From Burkholderiales bacterium (GTDB taxonomy: Bacteria > Pseudomonadota > Gammaproteobacteria > Burkholderiales > WYBJ01), in contig JALHQN010000001.1 in the NCBI GenBank assembly GCA_022841915.1, positions 496,001-560,000 on the forward strand: DNA of 64,000 nucleotides, read 5' to 3'. The position numbers were made by a program, and so were the translations under genes. The notes under the pieces are model-generated. The model saw only the letters and a list, made by a program, of their open reading frames with translations. It had not been told where the DNA came from and made no database searches. Shown here piece by piece: positions 45,137-54,574 of the stretch (positions are counted from its first letter, which is position 1; each line of letters opens with the position of its first letter).

Positions 45137-48100
45137 ATGAATAGCTCGCACGCATACCCGCGGCAGATGCGCTGTCGTATTCTCGTCACTGCTGTAGCGT
45201 GCTGCTTCGCTCCTTCCCTCGCCTGGGCGAATCCGGTCGGCCCCACGGTGACCCACGGACAAGCCACGTTCAATACCCAGGGCAAAGTCCTGACTGTCAC
45301 CAACAGTCCAGGCAGCATCATCAACTGGCAGGGCTTCTCCATCGCGGCCGGCGAAACCACCCGGTTCGTGCAGCAGAACGCCGCAAGCGCCGTTCTCAAT
45401 CGAGTCATCGGCAGCGAAGCGTCATCGATCCTCGGCGCCCTCCAGTCCAACGGCCGCGTCTTCCTGATCAACCCGAACGGCATCATCTTCGGTTCGGGTG
45501 CGCTGATCGACACCGCCGGACTGGTGGCCTCGACCCTCAACATCATGGACGCCGATTTCCTCAGCGGAAAGCTGCGCTTCGGTCCCAATCCGGAAGCCAA
45601 GGCCCTGAGCAATGCCGGGGAGATTCGCACCCCGGCCGGCGGGCGGGTGCTGCTGATCTCACCCGAGGGCGTCACCAATAGTGGAATCATCCACACGCCC
45701 CAGGGCGAAGTGATCCTCGCGGCCGGCAAGTCGGTCGAACTGACCGACTCGGCCAATCCCGAGGTGCGCGTCGAAGTATCCGCCCCGGACGCGAAGGCGC
45801 TGAACCTCGGCAAGATCGTCTCCGAGTCGGGCAAGGTGGGCATCTACGGCAGCATGACGGTGAACAGCGGCATCGTCAGCGCCGACAGTGCCGTCGTCGG
45901 CGAAAACGGCAAAATCGTGTTTCGGGCGAGCCGCGATGCCACACTGAGCGCGGGCAGCGTCACGACCGCCAACGGGCCAACGGGCGGCAATATCGAGGTA
46001 AGTTCGGGTGGCACGACGCTCGTCGCCGGCCAGATTCAGGCTAAAGGAAGCGCCGGCGCAGGCGGGGAAGTCCGGCTGCTCGGCGAGCAGGTCGGCCTGG
46101 TGGGCTCCGGGAACGTCGACGTCTCCGGCGAGCGGGGCGGCGGCACGGCCCTCGTGGGCGGCGATCTGCTCGGCGCCAACCCGGCGATCCGCAACGCGCA
46201 GCGCACGTATGTGGGCGCCGAGACGCAAATCAAGGCCGATGCCGGCAGTTCGGGGGACGGCGGCAAAGTGATCGTGTGGGCCGACGACACCACCCGCAGC
46301 TACGGCAGCATCAGCGCGCGCGGCGGCCGGAATGCCGGCGACGGCGGCTTCGTCGAAACCTCCGGCAAGGTCGCACTCGATGTGCAACGCGGCCCTGACG
46401 TGCGCGCGCCGGCGGGCAGGAACGGCACCTGGCTGCTCGATCCGAACGACATCGAGATCGTCGCCGGCGGTGAGCTCGATCCCAACCTCAACTCCGGAGC
46501 GCCTTTCTTCGCGCCGCTCGGAGACAGTTCACGGATCGGCGTCGATCTGATCAACGCCCAACTCGACTTCGGCAGCAACGTGGTGCTGACCACCACGAGC
46601 CGCGGCACGGACGCGGGCACTCAACAAGGCAACATCACGATCAACGCGCCGATCGTGAAGACGGCGAGCTCCGTTCCCGGCGGCGCCTTCATCGGCACGA
46701 CCAGCCTGACGCTGCAGGCACATAACAACATCGTCATCACGCCGGCTGGCAGCATCACATCTACCGGCGACCCGCTCACGGTCAGCCTGATCGCGAACTC
46801 CGACGCCACGGGTGGCGGCGGCATCACCGTGGGGGGTGCCGTCACGACGCGCGGCGGCTCCTTCTCCGCCAGCGGGACGGATGCGATCCTCGTCACCGCT
46901 CCGATCAACACCCTGAATGCCCTGGGGACCTCCGGGGGATCGGTGCAGCTTTCAGCATCGACCGGGAATGTCAGCGTTGCAAGCGCAATCACCGGCGGGT
47001 TCGTCTCGGTCAGCGGCCAGGCCGGGGTGGAAGTTTCCGCGCCCATCGTTGCCTTCAACAGCTCGCTCAATCTCAGCTCGAACGCGGGCACCACGACGGT
47101 GGGATCGAACCTCACCAGCAACACCAGTTCCGTGTCGGTGTCCGGGCGCACCGGCGTTCGCGTGACGGCCGGAAGCCAGATCGTCACGGGTCAGTTCGGC
47201 TCGTTCAGCGCCTCGGTGACCGACACCACGTCCGCCTCCTCGTTGACGCTGGAATCCGGCAGTCAGGTCACGACCCGAGGCGTCACGCTCACCGCGGACA
47301 ACATGGATCTGCAGGGCAGCGTCGAGGTCAACGGCGGCAGCGTCACGCTGCGCCAGAACACGTTCGGCCGCGCAATGAACCTCGGTACGGAGACGCCTTC
47401 CGCGCTCTCCCTCACGCAAGCGGAATTCGACCGATTCTCCAACGTCAGTTCATTGACGATCGGCAACAACTCGACCGGCGCCGTCACCATCGCCGGTCCG
47501 ACCGTCGAAACCGATGCCATTCCGATTCAGATCCAGAGCGGCACCTCGATCACGCAGAACGCCGGTTTGACCGTGGCCGGCCCCTTGACGATGACCGCCC
47601 CGGCCATCACGGTAGCCGCGCCGCTGACCACGACGGGTGCGTCCAGCCTGACGTTCAGCGCCGACACGTTGAACATCAACAGCACCGCCACGAGCAGCGG
47701 CAACATCGACATCAACACGCGCTCGTTCAATCGTCCCATCGCGCTCGGTGTCGCGGCGCCGACGGGCAACGCGCTGGAACTGACCTCGGCCCAGTTGAAC
47801 AACCTGTCGACGCCGACTCGCATCAAGCTCAGTACCGGCGGGCCCGTCGACATTGCCGGCCCGATCGCGCCTTCGGGCACCAGCACGCTGAGCCTGCAGT
47901 CCAGTTCGAACTCGATCACCCAAGACGTGGGTGCAACCGTCGGCGTTTCGAATCTCGCTTTGTCGGCCCGCACGGGCATCGACATGGCGCAGGACAATCA
48001 GGTCGGCACGCTCGCGGCCAACCTGTTCTGTTGCTCCGCCGGTGACATCAACTTCACGAACGCACCGAACACGGCACTGAACATCGGCGTCGTCGACTTC

Positions 48101-51100
48101 GTCAACGGCGTCCGGGTGAACAATTCCAGCGGCATGGCAAACATCCGTTTGCAGGCCGACGACATGAACATCACCAGTCTCGTGAGCGTCAACATCGGCG
48201 ACATCAAATTGCTGCCCCGACAGGCCAGCACCACGGTGACGATCGGTGCCGACACGCCCGGCACGCTCGGCCTGACGAACACGGAGTTCTCCTTCGTGCT
48301 GGGCACCCGGCTCACCGTCGGCGGCGACCGGATGAACGTTACAACTCCGGTGTCCCTGGTGGCCGCCGCCACGACGCTCGCTCCGTACACCACGGGCCGG
48401 CCGGTGCACATCGTCGGCGCCAAGAGCAACCCCGGCGCATTGGAATTCACGCCCGCCGAACTCGGGGCTCTGTCGTCCGGCAACCTGATCCTGGGAGGCC
48501 CGTCCGCAGGCCCCGTCTCGGTCAACGTACCGACCTCGATCCCGAGCACCATCAGCCAGTTCACCCTGCACAGCGGGGACGTCGCGAACGGCATCTTCGT
48601 CGCGGCGAACGCCGACCTTACCGCCGTGAACACGCTGGGATTGACCGCCGACACGATGAGCCTCGGGTCCACCGTCGGCTCGACCAACGGCAACATCGCC
48701 ATCAACACCCACACGGCCAACCGCAACATCGTGTTCGGCGATAGCGACGGCACTGCGCTCGACTTCGGGGCCAGCGCAGTCGGCCGACTGAGCGCACCCG
48801 CCGGAACGGTTCAGTTCTCGACGGCAAGCGGCTCGATCTCCGTGCTCGACCCGACCACTTTCGCGAGCGCGAATGTCACCGGCGTTTCCCTGGATGCCGG
48901 CAACGCCGTCACGGTCGACGTCTACGGCTCGCTGGCCGTCGGCACCACCAGTCCACCCGCGAACCCGCTGTCGATCCGCGCCCCGACCATCGACCTGCAA
49001 GGATCCGTCTCAGCCTCGGGCGCGGTCACGCTGACAGGCAATTCGGTGGCGATCAACGCGGGCGTGACCGCAGGCGGCGACATCAACGTGAAGCCGCGCG
49101 ACATCCGTTCGATCGATTTGGGCGGCGCGGACAGCGGCTCGACCCTCGGACTGTCGCAGAGCGAATTGATCCTGCTCGGACCCGGTGGCCTGCTCCGCAT
49201 AGGCGACGTCACGGGCAACACGCGCGACATCAACATGAGCGCACCCATCACGCTTTCGGCCAATCGCTCGCTCAGCCTCAAGACAGGCGACGGCAGCGTG
49301 ACGCAAACCGGGGGGGCGCTCTCCATACCTGGCGGAAACCTCGCCATCGAAGCTTCGGAAGTCATCACCTTTACCCAGCCTAATATTGTCGCCAAGGTTG
49401 CGCTACAGGGCGGCGAGAACGTCAGTTTCACTCGGGCCACGGGCAGCAACCTGACGGTCGGCGACGTCGACAATCTGAGCGGAGCGGTCGCCGGCACGTT
49501 CGGAGCGTCGCCGCTCACTCTGATTGCGGACCGTGTCGACCTCGATCTGGCCAATCAGAATCTCGTCTTGCGGGGCAGCAACGTCACGCTGCTGCCTCAC
49601 CCCAACGCGGACATCGATATCGGCACCAAGCCGGCCGGCGTCGCGTTCGGCATCACCCAAGCCGAGATGGACCGCATCCAGGCAGGTAGCGTCACCATAG
49701 GCACCGGAACCTCGGGTGCCATCACGATCAGCCAGCCGATCAACGTGAGCACCTTCTCTGATCTGACCTTGGCCACCGGATCGAACAGGCCGGTCACCCT
49801 CACTGCAGCAGGCGCCCTGACGGTGCCAGGAAATCTTCTGATCGCCGGCGGCACCCTGACCACGAGCGGTCCCATCACGAGCACCGCTGGCGCCATTACC
49901 CTGGCGGCAAACAACGTTGCCCTGGGAGGCATGGTCACCTCGGGAGGCGGCGCGCTCACCGTCCGGCCGTCCACCGCGGGCACCCAGATCGCCGTGGGCG
50001 GCGCGGATGTCCTCAGCACGGTGTCCGTGCTCGGCCTCGACAGCACCGACCTCGGCAATCTCGCTTACGGCACAGGCACCCTCACGGTAGGCAGCACCGC
50101 TGCGGGCGACTTGATGGTTCCCCACGTCGGGACGCTAGCAGGCCATGTGGAATTGATCACGGGCGGTGATGCAGGCTTCAGCGCGAACAATTTCGGCGCA
50201 ACGGGCAAGCTTGGCATCACAGCGAATACCATGTCGATCGCCGGCTCGGAACTCACCGCCGGCAGCGGCGTGAGCATCACGGCGGCGAGCGCCGGGCGCA
50301 GCATCACGTTGGGCACCAAGCCCAATACGGGGTTGGACCTCGACACTGCCGAACTCGCCAAGATCAAGACCGGCACCGGCCCGCTGGCGTTCGATACCAG
50401 CGGCGCACTCACGACCACCACGGCGCTGAGCTTCACGTCCGATGTCCCGCACGTCACGTTGAGTGCCGGGACACTGAACCATACCGGTGGCGCACTGACG
50501 GCATCGGGGAATATCGTGCTGCGTGCGGACTCGATGCCGAGTGCCGGGTTCAGCACGATCAGCAGCACGGGTGGCGGGCGGATCACCGTGGGGCCCAGGA
50601 CCACGCGCGCCATGAATCTCGGCACCGTGGGGGGCGCGGCATTGGGTCTCACGTCGACGCAGATCGCCGCCCTTTCGACCAGTGGCATCATCCAGTTCGG
50701 AGATACGGATCGGACCAGCACACTGACCCTCAGCGCACCGTTGACGATGTCGGGCGCAAGCGCCCTCGCGCTCCTGGCCGGCGGCGGTATCAGCCAATCG
50801 GCGGGCGCCATCGTCACCGCCCCTAGTCTTCGGGTCGAGTCAGGCGGCGGCGCCGTGAACCTCACCCAAACCAACGCGATCGGCACCGTCGCAGGTAGCA
50901 GCGGCTTGAACTTCAATCTGACGACCTCGGGCAACCTGACGGTCGGCGTGGTGGACGGTCAGACGGGGATCCCCGATGCCGGAAACACCACGCTGCGCTC
51001 GGACGGCATCAATATTGCCGAAGTCGTGACCGGCTCGACAGTCACGCTCGCGCCGAGGCTCGCGGGTGCCGCCGTCGACTTGGGAGGAGACGCCGGCTTC

Positions 51101-52354
51101 GGCATTACCAATGCCGAGGTGAATCGGGTAACGGGATCGACACTCGTGGTCGGGACTTCGGGCACCAATCCGACCGGCTCGATCACCGTCACGGCGCCGA
51201 TTGACCGCACCTCCGGCGATGACCTCACCCTGCTGACAGGCGCCGGCGGCACGATCAACGTGAACGCGGCCCTCGGCTCGAGCAACTCGGGCAACATCGC
51301 AGTCACGGCAACGACCGGCACCGCGAACATCAACGCGCCGCTCAGTTCCTCGGGCTTCGTCACCGTCACCGGCGATACCATCACGACCTCACAGCCGATC
51401 ACCTCCATCAATTCGGGCATTTCGCTCAACGCCGGCACCAACGGATCGGTGTCGATCGGAGGGGCACTCAACGGCTTCTTCAACGTGCAAGTCACGGGCC
51501 GGACGATCACGGTGAACGCGCCGGTCACGGCCGGCTACGACTTCTCCTCTGTCACGTTCGCGGCCAGTTCAGGCGCGGTCGGAAGTTCCGTCACGATCAA
51601 CCAGCAGGTCACGGCTGGCAACAGCATCTCGATCACGACCGATTCGCTGGCCATCAACGCGCCGCTGGTCACCAGAAACTCCTCGATGACGCTGCAGCCG
51701 CGCACCGCCGGCATGCCGATCAGTCTGGGAACGGAGACCGCGGGCGCCTTCAGCTTGAGCACCAGCGAACTGGCGCTGCTCACCGTCGAAGACCTGACCG
51801 TGGGCAATACCAGCGCGGGCCCGCTTACGATCAACGCCCCGATCACCTCGCCCACACTGCAAAGCCTCACCCTGCGCGCCAACGGCGATATCACGCAACT
51901 GCCGACCGCGCCCATCGTTCTGAGCTATGCCATCGTGGATTCGGAAACCGGTTTCATCCAGCCTGCCGCCCAACTCGATGTGCGCTCGACCAGCGGCAAG
52001 GTGGAACTGCCCGCAGACAACAACGTCAACTTCTCCGTCACCGGTCGGGCCGGCGGGACAGGGCAGAACTTCGTGTTCAACAACCTGAGCCCGCTCAAGT
52101 TGCAGAATCTCAACACCGAAAGCGGCTACGCCCCCACCGGCAAGCTGTTGTTCAACTCGCCCGCCGGCTCGCTCGCACCCGCATCGGGCTCTACGGCTGC
52201 GCAGGATCTTCTGCTCGACTCGGCGATCGCCACCATCCTCGAATCCCAGAGCACTCAGGACAAGGCGGACAAAGACGCCAAAGCCGAGAAGGAAGAGGAG
52301 GACAAGAAGGCGAAGGAAGAGCAGAAGAAGGAAGGCAAGAAGAGCTGCAGCTAG
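45137..52354 (+). CDS. Giant filamentous-haemagglutinin-type exoprotein (TpsA)
   Basis: This 2,405-residue secreted protein has a signal peptide at residues 1-32 (ending SLAWA). A two-partner-secretion domain spans about residues 35-300 and contains NPNGIIFGSGALIDTAGLVA near residue 112. A very long beta-helix rich in Gly, Ser, Thr, Ala and Asn follows. Between about residues 749 and 2240 a module of the form LG...LxLTxxEL...LxIG...IxI.API recurs about 12 times. The last ~35 residues are a Lys/Glu-rich tail. The ATG at 45137 has GGGAG upstream; the frame extends to 44912 without better support. No TpsB transporter is encoded in the window. It is likely an adhesin or surface exoprotein. Confidence 0.9.
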   Translation: MNSSHAYPRQMRCRILVTAVACCFAPSLAWANPVGPTVTHGQATFNTQGKVLTVTNSPGSIINWQGFSIAAGETTRFVQQNAASAVLNRVIGSEASSILGALQSNGRVFLINPNGIIFGSGALIDTAGLVASTLNIMDADFLSGKLRFGPNPEAKALSNAGEIRTPAGGRVLLISPEGVTNSGIIHTPQGEVILAAGKSVELTDSANPEVRVEVSAPDAKALNLGKIVSESGKVGIYGSMTVNSGIVSADSAVVGENGKIVFRASRDATLSAGSVTTANGPTGGNIEVSSGGTTLVAGQIQAKGSAGAGGEVRLLGEQVGLVGSGNVDVSGERGGGTALVGGDLLGANPAIRNAQRTYVGAETQIKADAGSSGDGGKVIVWADDTTRSYGSISARGGRNAGDGGFVETSGKVALDVQRGPDVRAPAGRNGTWLLDPNDIEIVAGGELDPNLNSGAPFFAPLGDSSRIGVDLINAQLDFGSNVVLTTTSRGTDAGTQQGNITINAPIVKTASSVPGGAFIGTTSLTLQAHNNIVITPAGSITSTGDPLTVSLIANSDATGGGGITVGGAVTTRGGSFSASGTDAILVTAPINTLNALGTSGGSVQLSASTGNVSVASAITGGFVSVSGQAGVEVSAPIVAFNSSLNLSSNAGTTTVGSNLTSNTSSVSVSGRTGVRVTAGSQIVTGQFGSFSASVTDTTSASSLTLESGSQVTTRGVTLTADNMDLQGSVEVNGGSVTLRQNTFGRAMNLGTETPSALSLTQAEFDRFSNVSSLTIGNNSTGAVTIAGPTVETDAIPIQIQSGTSITQNAGLTVAGPLTMTAPAITVAAPLTTTGASSLTFSADTLNINSTATSSGNIDINTRSFNRPIALGVAAPTGNALELTSAQLNNLSTPTRIKLSTGGPVDIAGPIAPSGTSTLSLQSSSNSITQDVGATVGVSNLALSARTGIDMAQDNQVGTLAANLFCCSAGDINFTNAPNTALNIGVVDFVNGVRVNNSSGMANIRLQADDMNITSLVSVNIGDIKLLPRQASTTVTIGADTPGTLGLTNTEFSFVLGTRLTVGGDRMNVTTPVSLVAAATTLAPYTTGRPVHIVGAKSNPGALEFTPAELGALSSGNLILGGPSAGPVSVNVPTSIPSTISQFTLHSGDVANGIFVAANADLTAVNTLGLTADTMSLGSTVGSTNGNIAINTHTANRNIVFGDSDGTALDFGASAVGRLSAPAGTVQFSTASGSISVLDPTTFASANVTGVSLDAGNAVTVDVYGSLAVGTTSPPANPLSIRAPTIDLQGSVSASGAVTLTGNSVAINAGVTAGGDINVKPRDIRSIDLGGADSGSTLGLSQSELILLGPGGLLRIGDVTGNTRDINMSAPITLSANRSLSLKTGDGSVTQTGGALSIPGGNLAIEASEVITFTQPNIVAKVALQGGENVSFTRATGSNLTVGDVDNLSGAVAGTFGASPLTLIADRVDLDLANQNLVLRGSNVTLLPHPNADIDIGTKPAGVAFGITQAEMDRIQAGSVTIGTGTSGAITISQPINVSTFSDLTLATGSNRPVTLTAAGALTVPGNLLIAGGTLTTSGPITSTAGAITLAANNVALGGMVTSGGGALTVRPSTAGTQIAVGGADVLSTVSVLGLDSTDLGNLAYGTGTLTVGSTAAGDLMVPHVGTLAGHVELITGGDAGFSANNFGATGKLGITANTMSIAGSELTAGSGVSITAASAGRSITLGTKPNTGLDLDTAELAKIKTGTGPLAFDTSGALTTTTALSFTSDVPHVTLSAGTLNHTGGALTASGNIVLRADSMPSAGFSTISSTGGGRITVGPRTTRAMNLGTVGGAALGLTSTQIAALSTSGIIQFGDTDRTSTLTLSAPLTMSGASALALLAGGGISQSAGAIVTAPSLRVESGGGAVNLTQTNAIGTVAGSSGLNFNLTTSGNLTVGVVDGQTGIPDAGNTTLRSDGINIAEVVTGSTVTLAPRLAGAAVDLGGDAGFGITNAEVNRVTGSTLVVGTSGTNPTGSITVTAPIDRTSGDDLTLLTGAGGTINVNAALGSSNSGNIAVTATTGTANINAPLSSSGFVTVTGDTITTSQPITSINSGISLNAGTNGSVSIGGALNGFFNVQVTGRTITVNAPVTAGYDFSSVTFAASSGAVGSSVTINQQVTAGNSISITTDSLAINAPLVTRNSSMTLQPRTAGMPISLGTETAGAFSLSTSELALLTVEDLTVGNTSAGPLTINAPITSPTLQSLTLRANGDITQLPTAPIVLSYAIVDSETGFIQPAAQLDVRSTSGKVELPADNNVNFSVTGRAGGTGQNFVFNNLSPLKLQNLNTESGYAPTGKLLFNSPAGSLAPASGSTAAQDLLLDSAIATILESQSTQDKADKDAKAEKEEEDKKAKEEQKKEGKKSCS
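47383..51840 (+). repeat. About 12 diverged internal repeats within the TpsA exoprotein gene
   Basis: The encoded protein repeats a module with the core LGTETPSALSLTQAEF, seen again as IGADTPGTLGLTNTEF, LGGADSGSTLGLSQSEL, IGTKPAGVAFGITQAEM, LGTKPNTGLDLDTAEL and LGTETAGAFSLSTSEL, among others. Each is usually followed by a (L/V)TIG...SGAITI segment. Spacing is roughly 80-190 residues. Identity is too low for recent tandem duplication. Confidence 0.75.
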
Positions 52355-52518
52355 GCCCGACGAGCTCTAAATGCGTGCCGCGAAGTCCACGCTGTCGTGC
52401 GTGCTGCGTCGTGCGCAACGCGGCCGAAACGAGGCCCGCCACGCACGATCGATGCGCGCAGGCCGATCGGCCTCGCGCATCGATTTAACGCGCGGCGTCA
52501 CGCGCACCACCGGCTTCA

Positions 52519-52545
52519 GGGCGGCTGCGGCCGCCCGCAGGTTTT
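52519..52545 (+). terminator. Possible rho-independent terminator after the exoprotein gene
   Basis: GGGCGGC and GCCGCCC form a perfect 7-base-pair stem around a TGCG loop, with TTTT starting 5 bases later. It lies about 165 bases after the stop codon. The T-run is short and offset, so the call is tentative. Confidence 0.4.
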
Positions 52546-52608
52546 ACTAACGCCCGACCATCCCGCATAATTCTCCGCTTCCCGCTTTTCGACCCCGAGG
52601 TACGACTG

Positions 52609-53418
52609 ATGACCACCGTGAGCCTACAAACGATGACCGAAAAACTGCTGGTGCAAAAAGAAGGGCCCATCGGCTGGATCATCTTCAACAACCCCGCTCG
52701 CCACAACGCGGTTTCGATGTCGATGTGGGAATCGATCCCGGGCGTGCTCGAAACCTTCGAGAAGGATCCCGAAATTCGCGTTGTCGTGCTCAAGGGCGCG
52801 GGCGAGAAATCGTTCATTTCGGGCGCGGACATTTCCGAGTTCAAGGAAAAGCGCGGCAGCAAGGAGGCGACCGACGCCTATAACGCCGCCGGCGATGCGG
52901 CCAATCGGGCCCTGCAGGAGTTTTCCAAGCCGCTCATCGCGATGATCCGCGGCTACTGCATCGGCGGCGGCTGTGGCGTGGCCTTGAGCTGCGATATCCG
53001 CATCGCGGCCGACGACAGCGTCTATTCGATTCCGGCCGGCCGGTTGGGCCTGGGCTACCGCTACGAAGGCATCCGCCGGTTGATCGACGTCGTCGGGCCG
53101 GCTTTCGCCACCGAGATCTTCTTCACTGCGCGCAAGTTCAACGGCCAGGAAGCCCTGGCCATGGGCCTCATCAACCGGCTCGTGACCGTGGACGAATTGG
53201 AAAAGTACACGCGCAACTACGCGGCAATGATCGCCGACAACGCGCCGCTGACGCTCAAGGCCGTCAAGCGCAGCGTCATCGAGCGCTTCAAGGATGCGGA
53301 AGAGCGCGATCTGAAGCTGTGCAAGGAACTGGTCGACGCCTGTTTCGCAAGCCGCGATTACGAAGAGGGCCGCACCGCTTTCATGGAAAAGAGGCGCCCG
53401 GTCTTCAAAGGCCTCTGA
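52609..53418 (+). CDS. Enoyl-CoA hydratase/isomerase family protein
   Basis: This 269-residue crotonase has both oxyanion-hole regions: VVLKGAGEKSFISGADISEF and IRGYCIGGGCGVALSCDIRI. SIPAGRLGLGYRYEGIRRL follows. At the position where hydratases carry the second catalytic Glu this protein has Gly-Tyr, so it may be another crotonase activity. The start ATG at 52609 is preceded by GAGG. It is followed at 18 bases by a strong terminator and is probably transcribed alone. Confidence 0.85.
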   Translation: MTTVSLQTMTEKLLVQKEGPIGWIIFNNPARHNAVSMSMWESIPGVLETFEKDPEIRVVVLKGAGEKSFISGADISEFKEKRGSKEATDAYNAAGDAANRALQEFSKPLIAMIRGYCIGGGCGVALSCDIRIAADDSVYSIPAGRLGLGYRYEGIRRLIDVVGPAFATEIFFTARKFNGQEALAMGLINRLVTVDELEKYTRNYAAMIADNAPLTLKAVKRSVIERFKDAEERDLKLCKELVDACFASRDYEEGRTAFMEKRRPVFKGL

Positions 53419-53435
53419 TCCGCCTGCAACGACGC

Positions 53436-53467
53436 AAAAGGGGAGTCCGGCGGACTCCCCTTTTTTT
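53436..53467. terminator. Strong rho-independent terminator (bidirectional)
   Basis: A 9-base-pair perfect stem (GGGGAGTCC with GGACTCCCC) and a 3-base loop are flanked by AAAA and seven Ts. The symmetrical A and T runs allow termination of both the hydratase transcript (plus) and the convergent dapA-like transcript (minus). Confidence 0.93.
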
Positions 53468-53511
53468 GCTTGTCGCTCACGGCGGGCATCCGCCCGCCCC
53501 TGGTCCGGCGC

Positions 53512-54435
53512 TTACTTGCTCTTGATGCCCGGCATACCGAAATCGAGCTTCTCCAAGCCCTGCAGCAGTTGCTGCTCCTGCGCAGCATTGAGTTCGGTAA
53601 GCGGAGGACGCAGCCGGTTCCAGGCCATGTCGCCCGAGTAGTGGGCGATCGTCCGCTTCAGCGCCGGGATCATCGGCACGCTTTGCAGCACGTTGCGGAT
53701 ATCGTCGATCGCCTTCTGCATGGATTCGGCCCCCGCGCCCTTCCATGCGTCGTACAGCGAGGTGATCATGGCCGGGTTGACGTTCGCGCCCGCGGTGATG
53801 CAGCCGGCACCGCCATGGCGCATGTTCTGCAGCAAGAACGACTCGCTGCCGGCAAAGACATCGAATCCCGTCTTGGCGAAGGCATCGAGCACCGCCTTGG
53901 TGTTGTTCCAATCGCCCGAGCTGTCCTTCAGCCCGACGACCGTCTGCGGATAAGCCTTGATCAGGCGCTCGATCAGCGCCAAGGAGATGGGCACCTGAGA
54001 GACCGGGGGAATGTGATAGAGGTAGATGCGCAGCCGTGCATCGCCGACGCCCTGGATGACTTCGGAAAAATTGCGGTACAGGCCCTCGTCGCTGACACCC
54101 TTGTAGTAGAACGGAGGCAGCATCAGAACGCCGGCAACGCCGAGCTTCACTGCGTGCTCGGAGAGCCTGATCGAGTCGGACAGCGCACAACATCCGGTAC
54201 CGGGCATCATGCGCTTGGGGTCGATGCCGGCATTCACCAGAGCCTCGAGCAATGCCATGCGTTCATTCGCCGAGAGGGAATTCGCCTCGCTGTTCGTGCC
54301 GAAAACGGCCAGCCCGACACGCTGCGAGACTAGCCACTTGCAGTGGCTGATGAGGCGCTCCGCATCGGGAGACAAATCCTGCTTGAACGGAGTGACTACG
54401 GGCGATAGCACGCCCTTGATACGATCCTGGGACAT
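53512..54435 (-). CDS. Dihydrodipicolinate synthase/N-acetylneuraminate lyase family protein
   Basis: This 307-residue TIM-barrel aldolase of the DapA family begins IKGVLSPVVTPFKQD. FGTNSEANSLSANER (the T-T/S motif variant), the proton-relay tyrosine in IYLYHIPPVSQ and the Schiff-base lysine in VVGLKDSSGDW complete the active site. The altered GTNSEAN motif suggests a substrate other than aspartate semialdehyde, such as a sugar acid or hydroxy-oxo acid. It stands alone, convergent with the hydratase. Confidence 0.88.
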   Translation of the reverse strand: MSQDRIKGVLSPVVTPFKQDLSPDAERLISHCKWLVSQRVGLAVFGTNSEANSLSANERMALLEALVNAGIDPKRMMPGTGCCALSDSIRLSEHAVKLGVAGVLMLPPFYYKGVSDEGLYRNFSEVIQGVGDARLRIYLYHIPPVSQVPISLALIERLIKAYPQTVVGLKDSSGDWNNTKAVLDAFAKTGFDVFAGSESFLLQNMRHGGAGCITAGANVNPAMITSLYDAWKGAGAESMQKAIDDIRNVLQSVPMIPALKRTIAHYSGDMAWNRLRPPLTELNAAQEQQLLQGLEKLDFGMPGIKSK

Positions 54436-54574
54436 TGACGCGCTCCGATATTGAGAAGGGCGAAGGGGAGCGGGCGATAATAACAGAGCGAGCCGCGCCG
54501 CCAGGCCGCCTGCTCCACGGCGAGCGCAGCCACGTCGTGGGGGCTCATGCCTCGCACGCCGGTCCGAGCGACTG

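Noticed and set aside
47450-49000. 516-residue minus-strand open frame inside the giant exoprotein gene
   Set aside because: It is the antisense shadow of a repetitive beta-helix protein.
47383-51840. Repeats in the exoprotein gene as a CRISPR or DNA-level array
   Set aside because: Repeat similarity is at protein level with irregular spacing; there are no identical DNA repeats.
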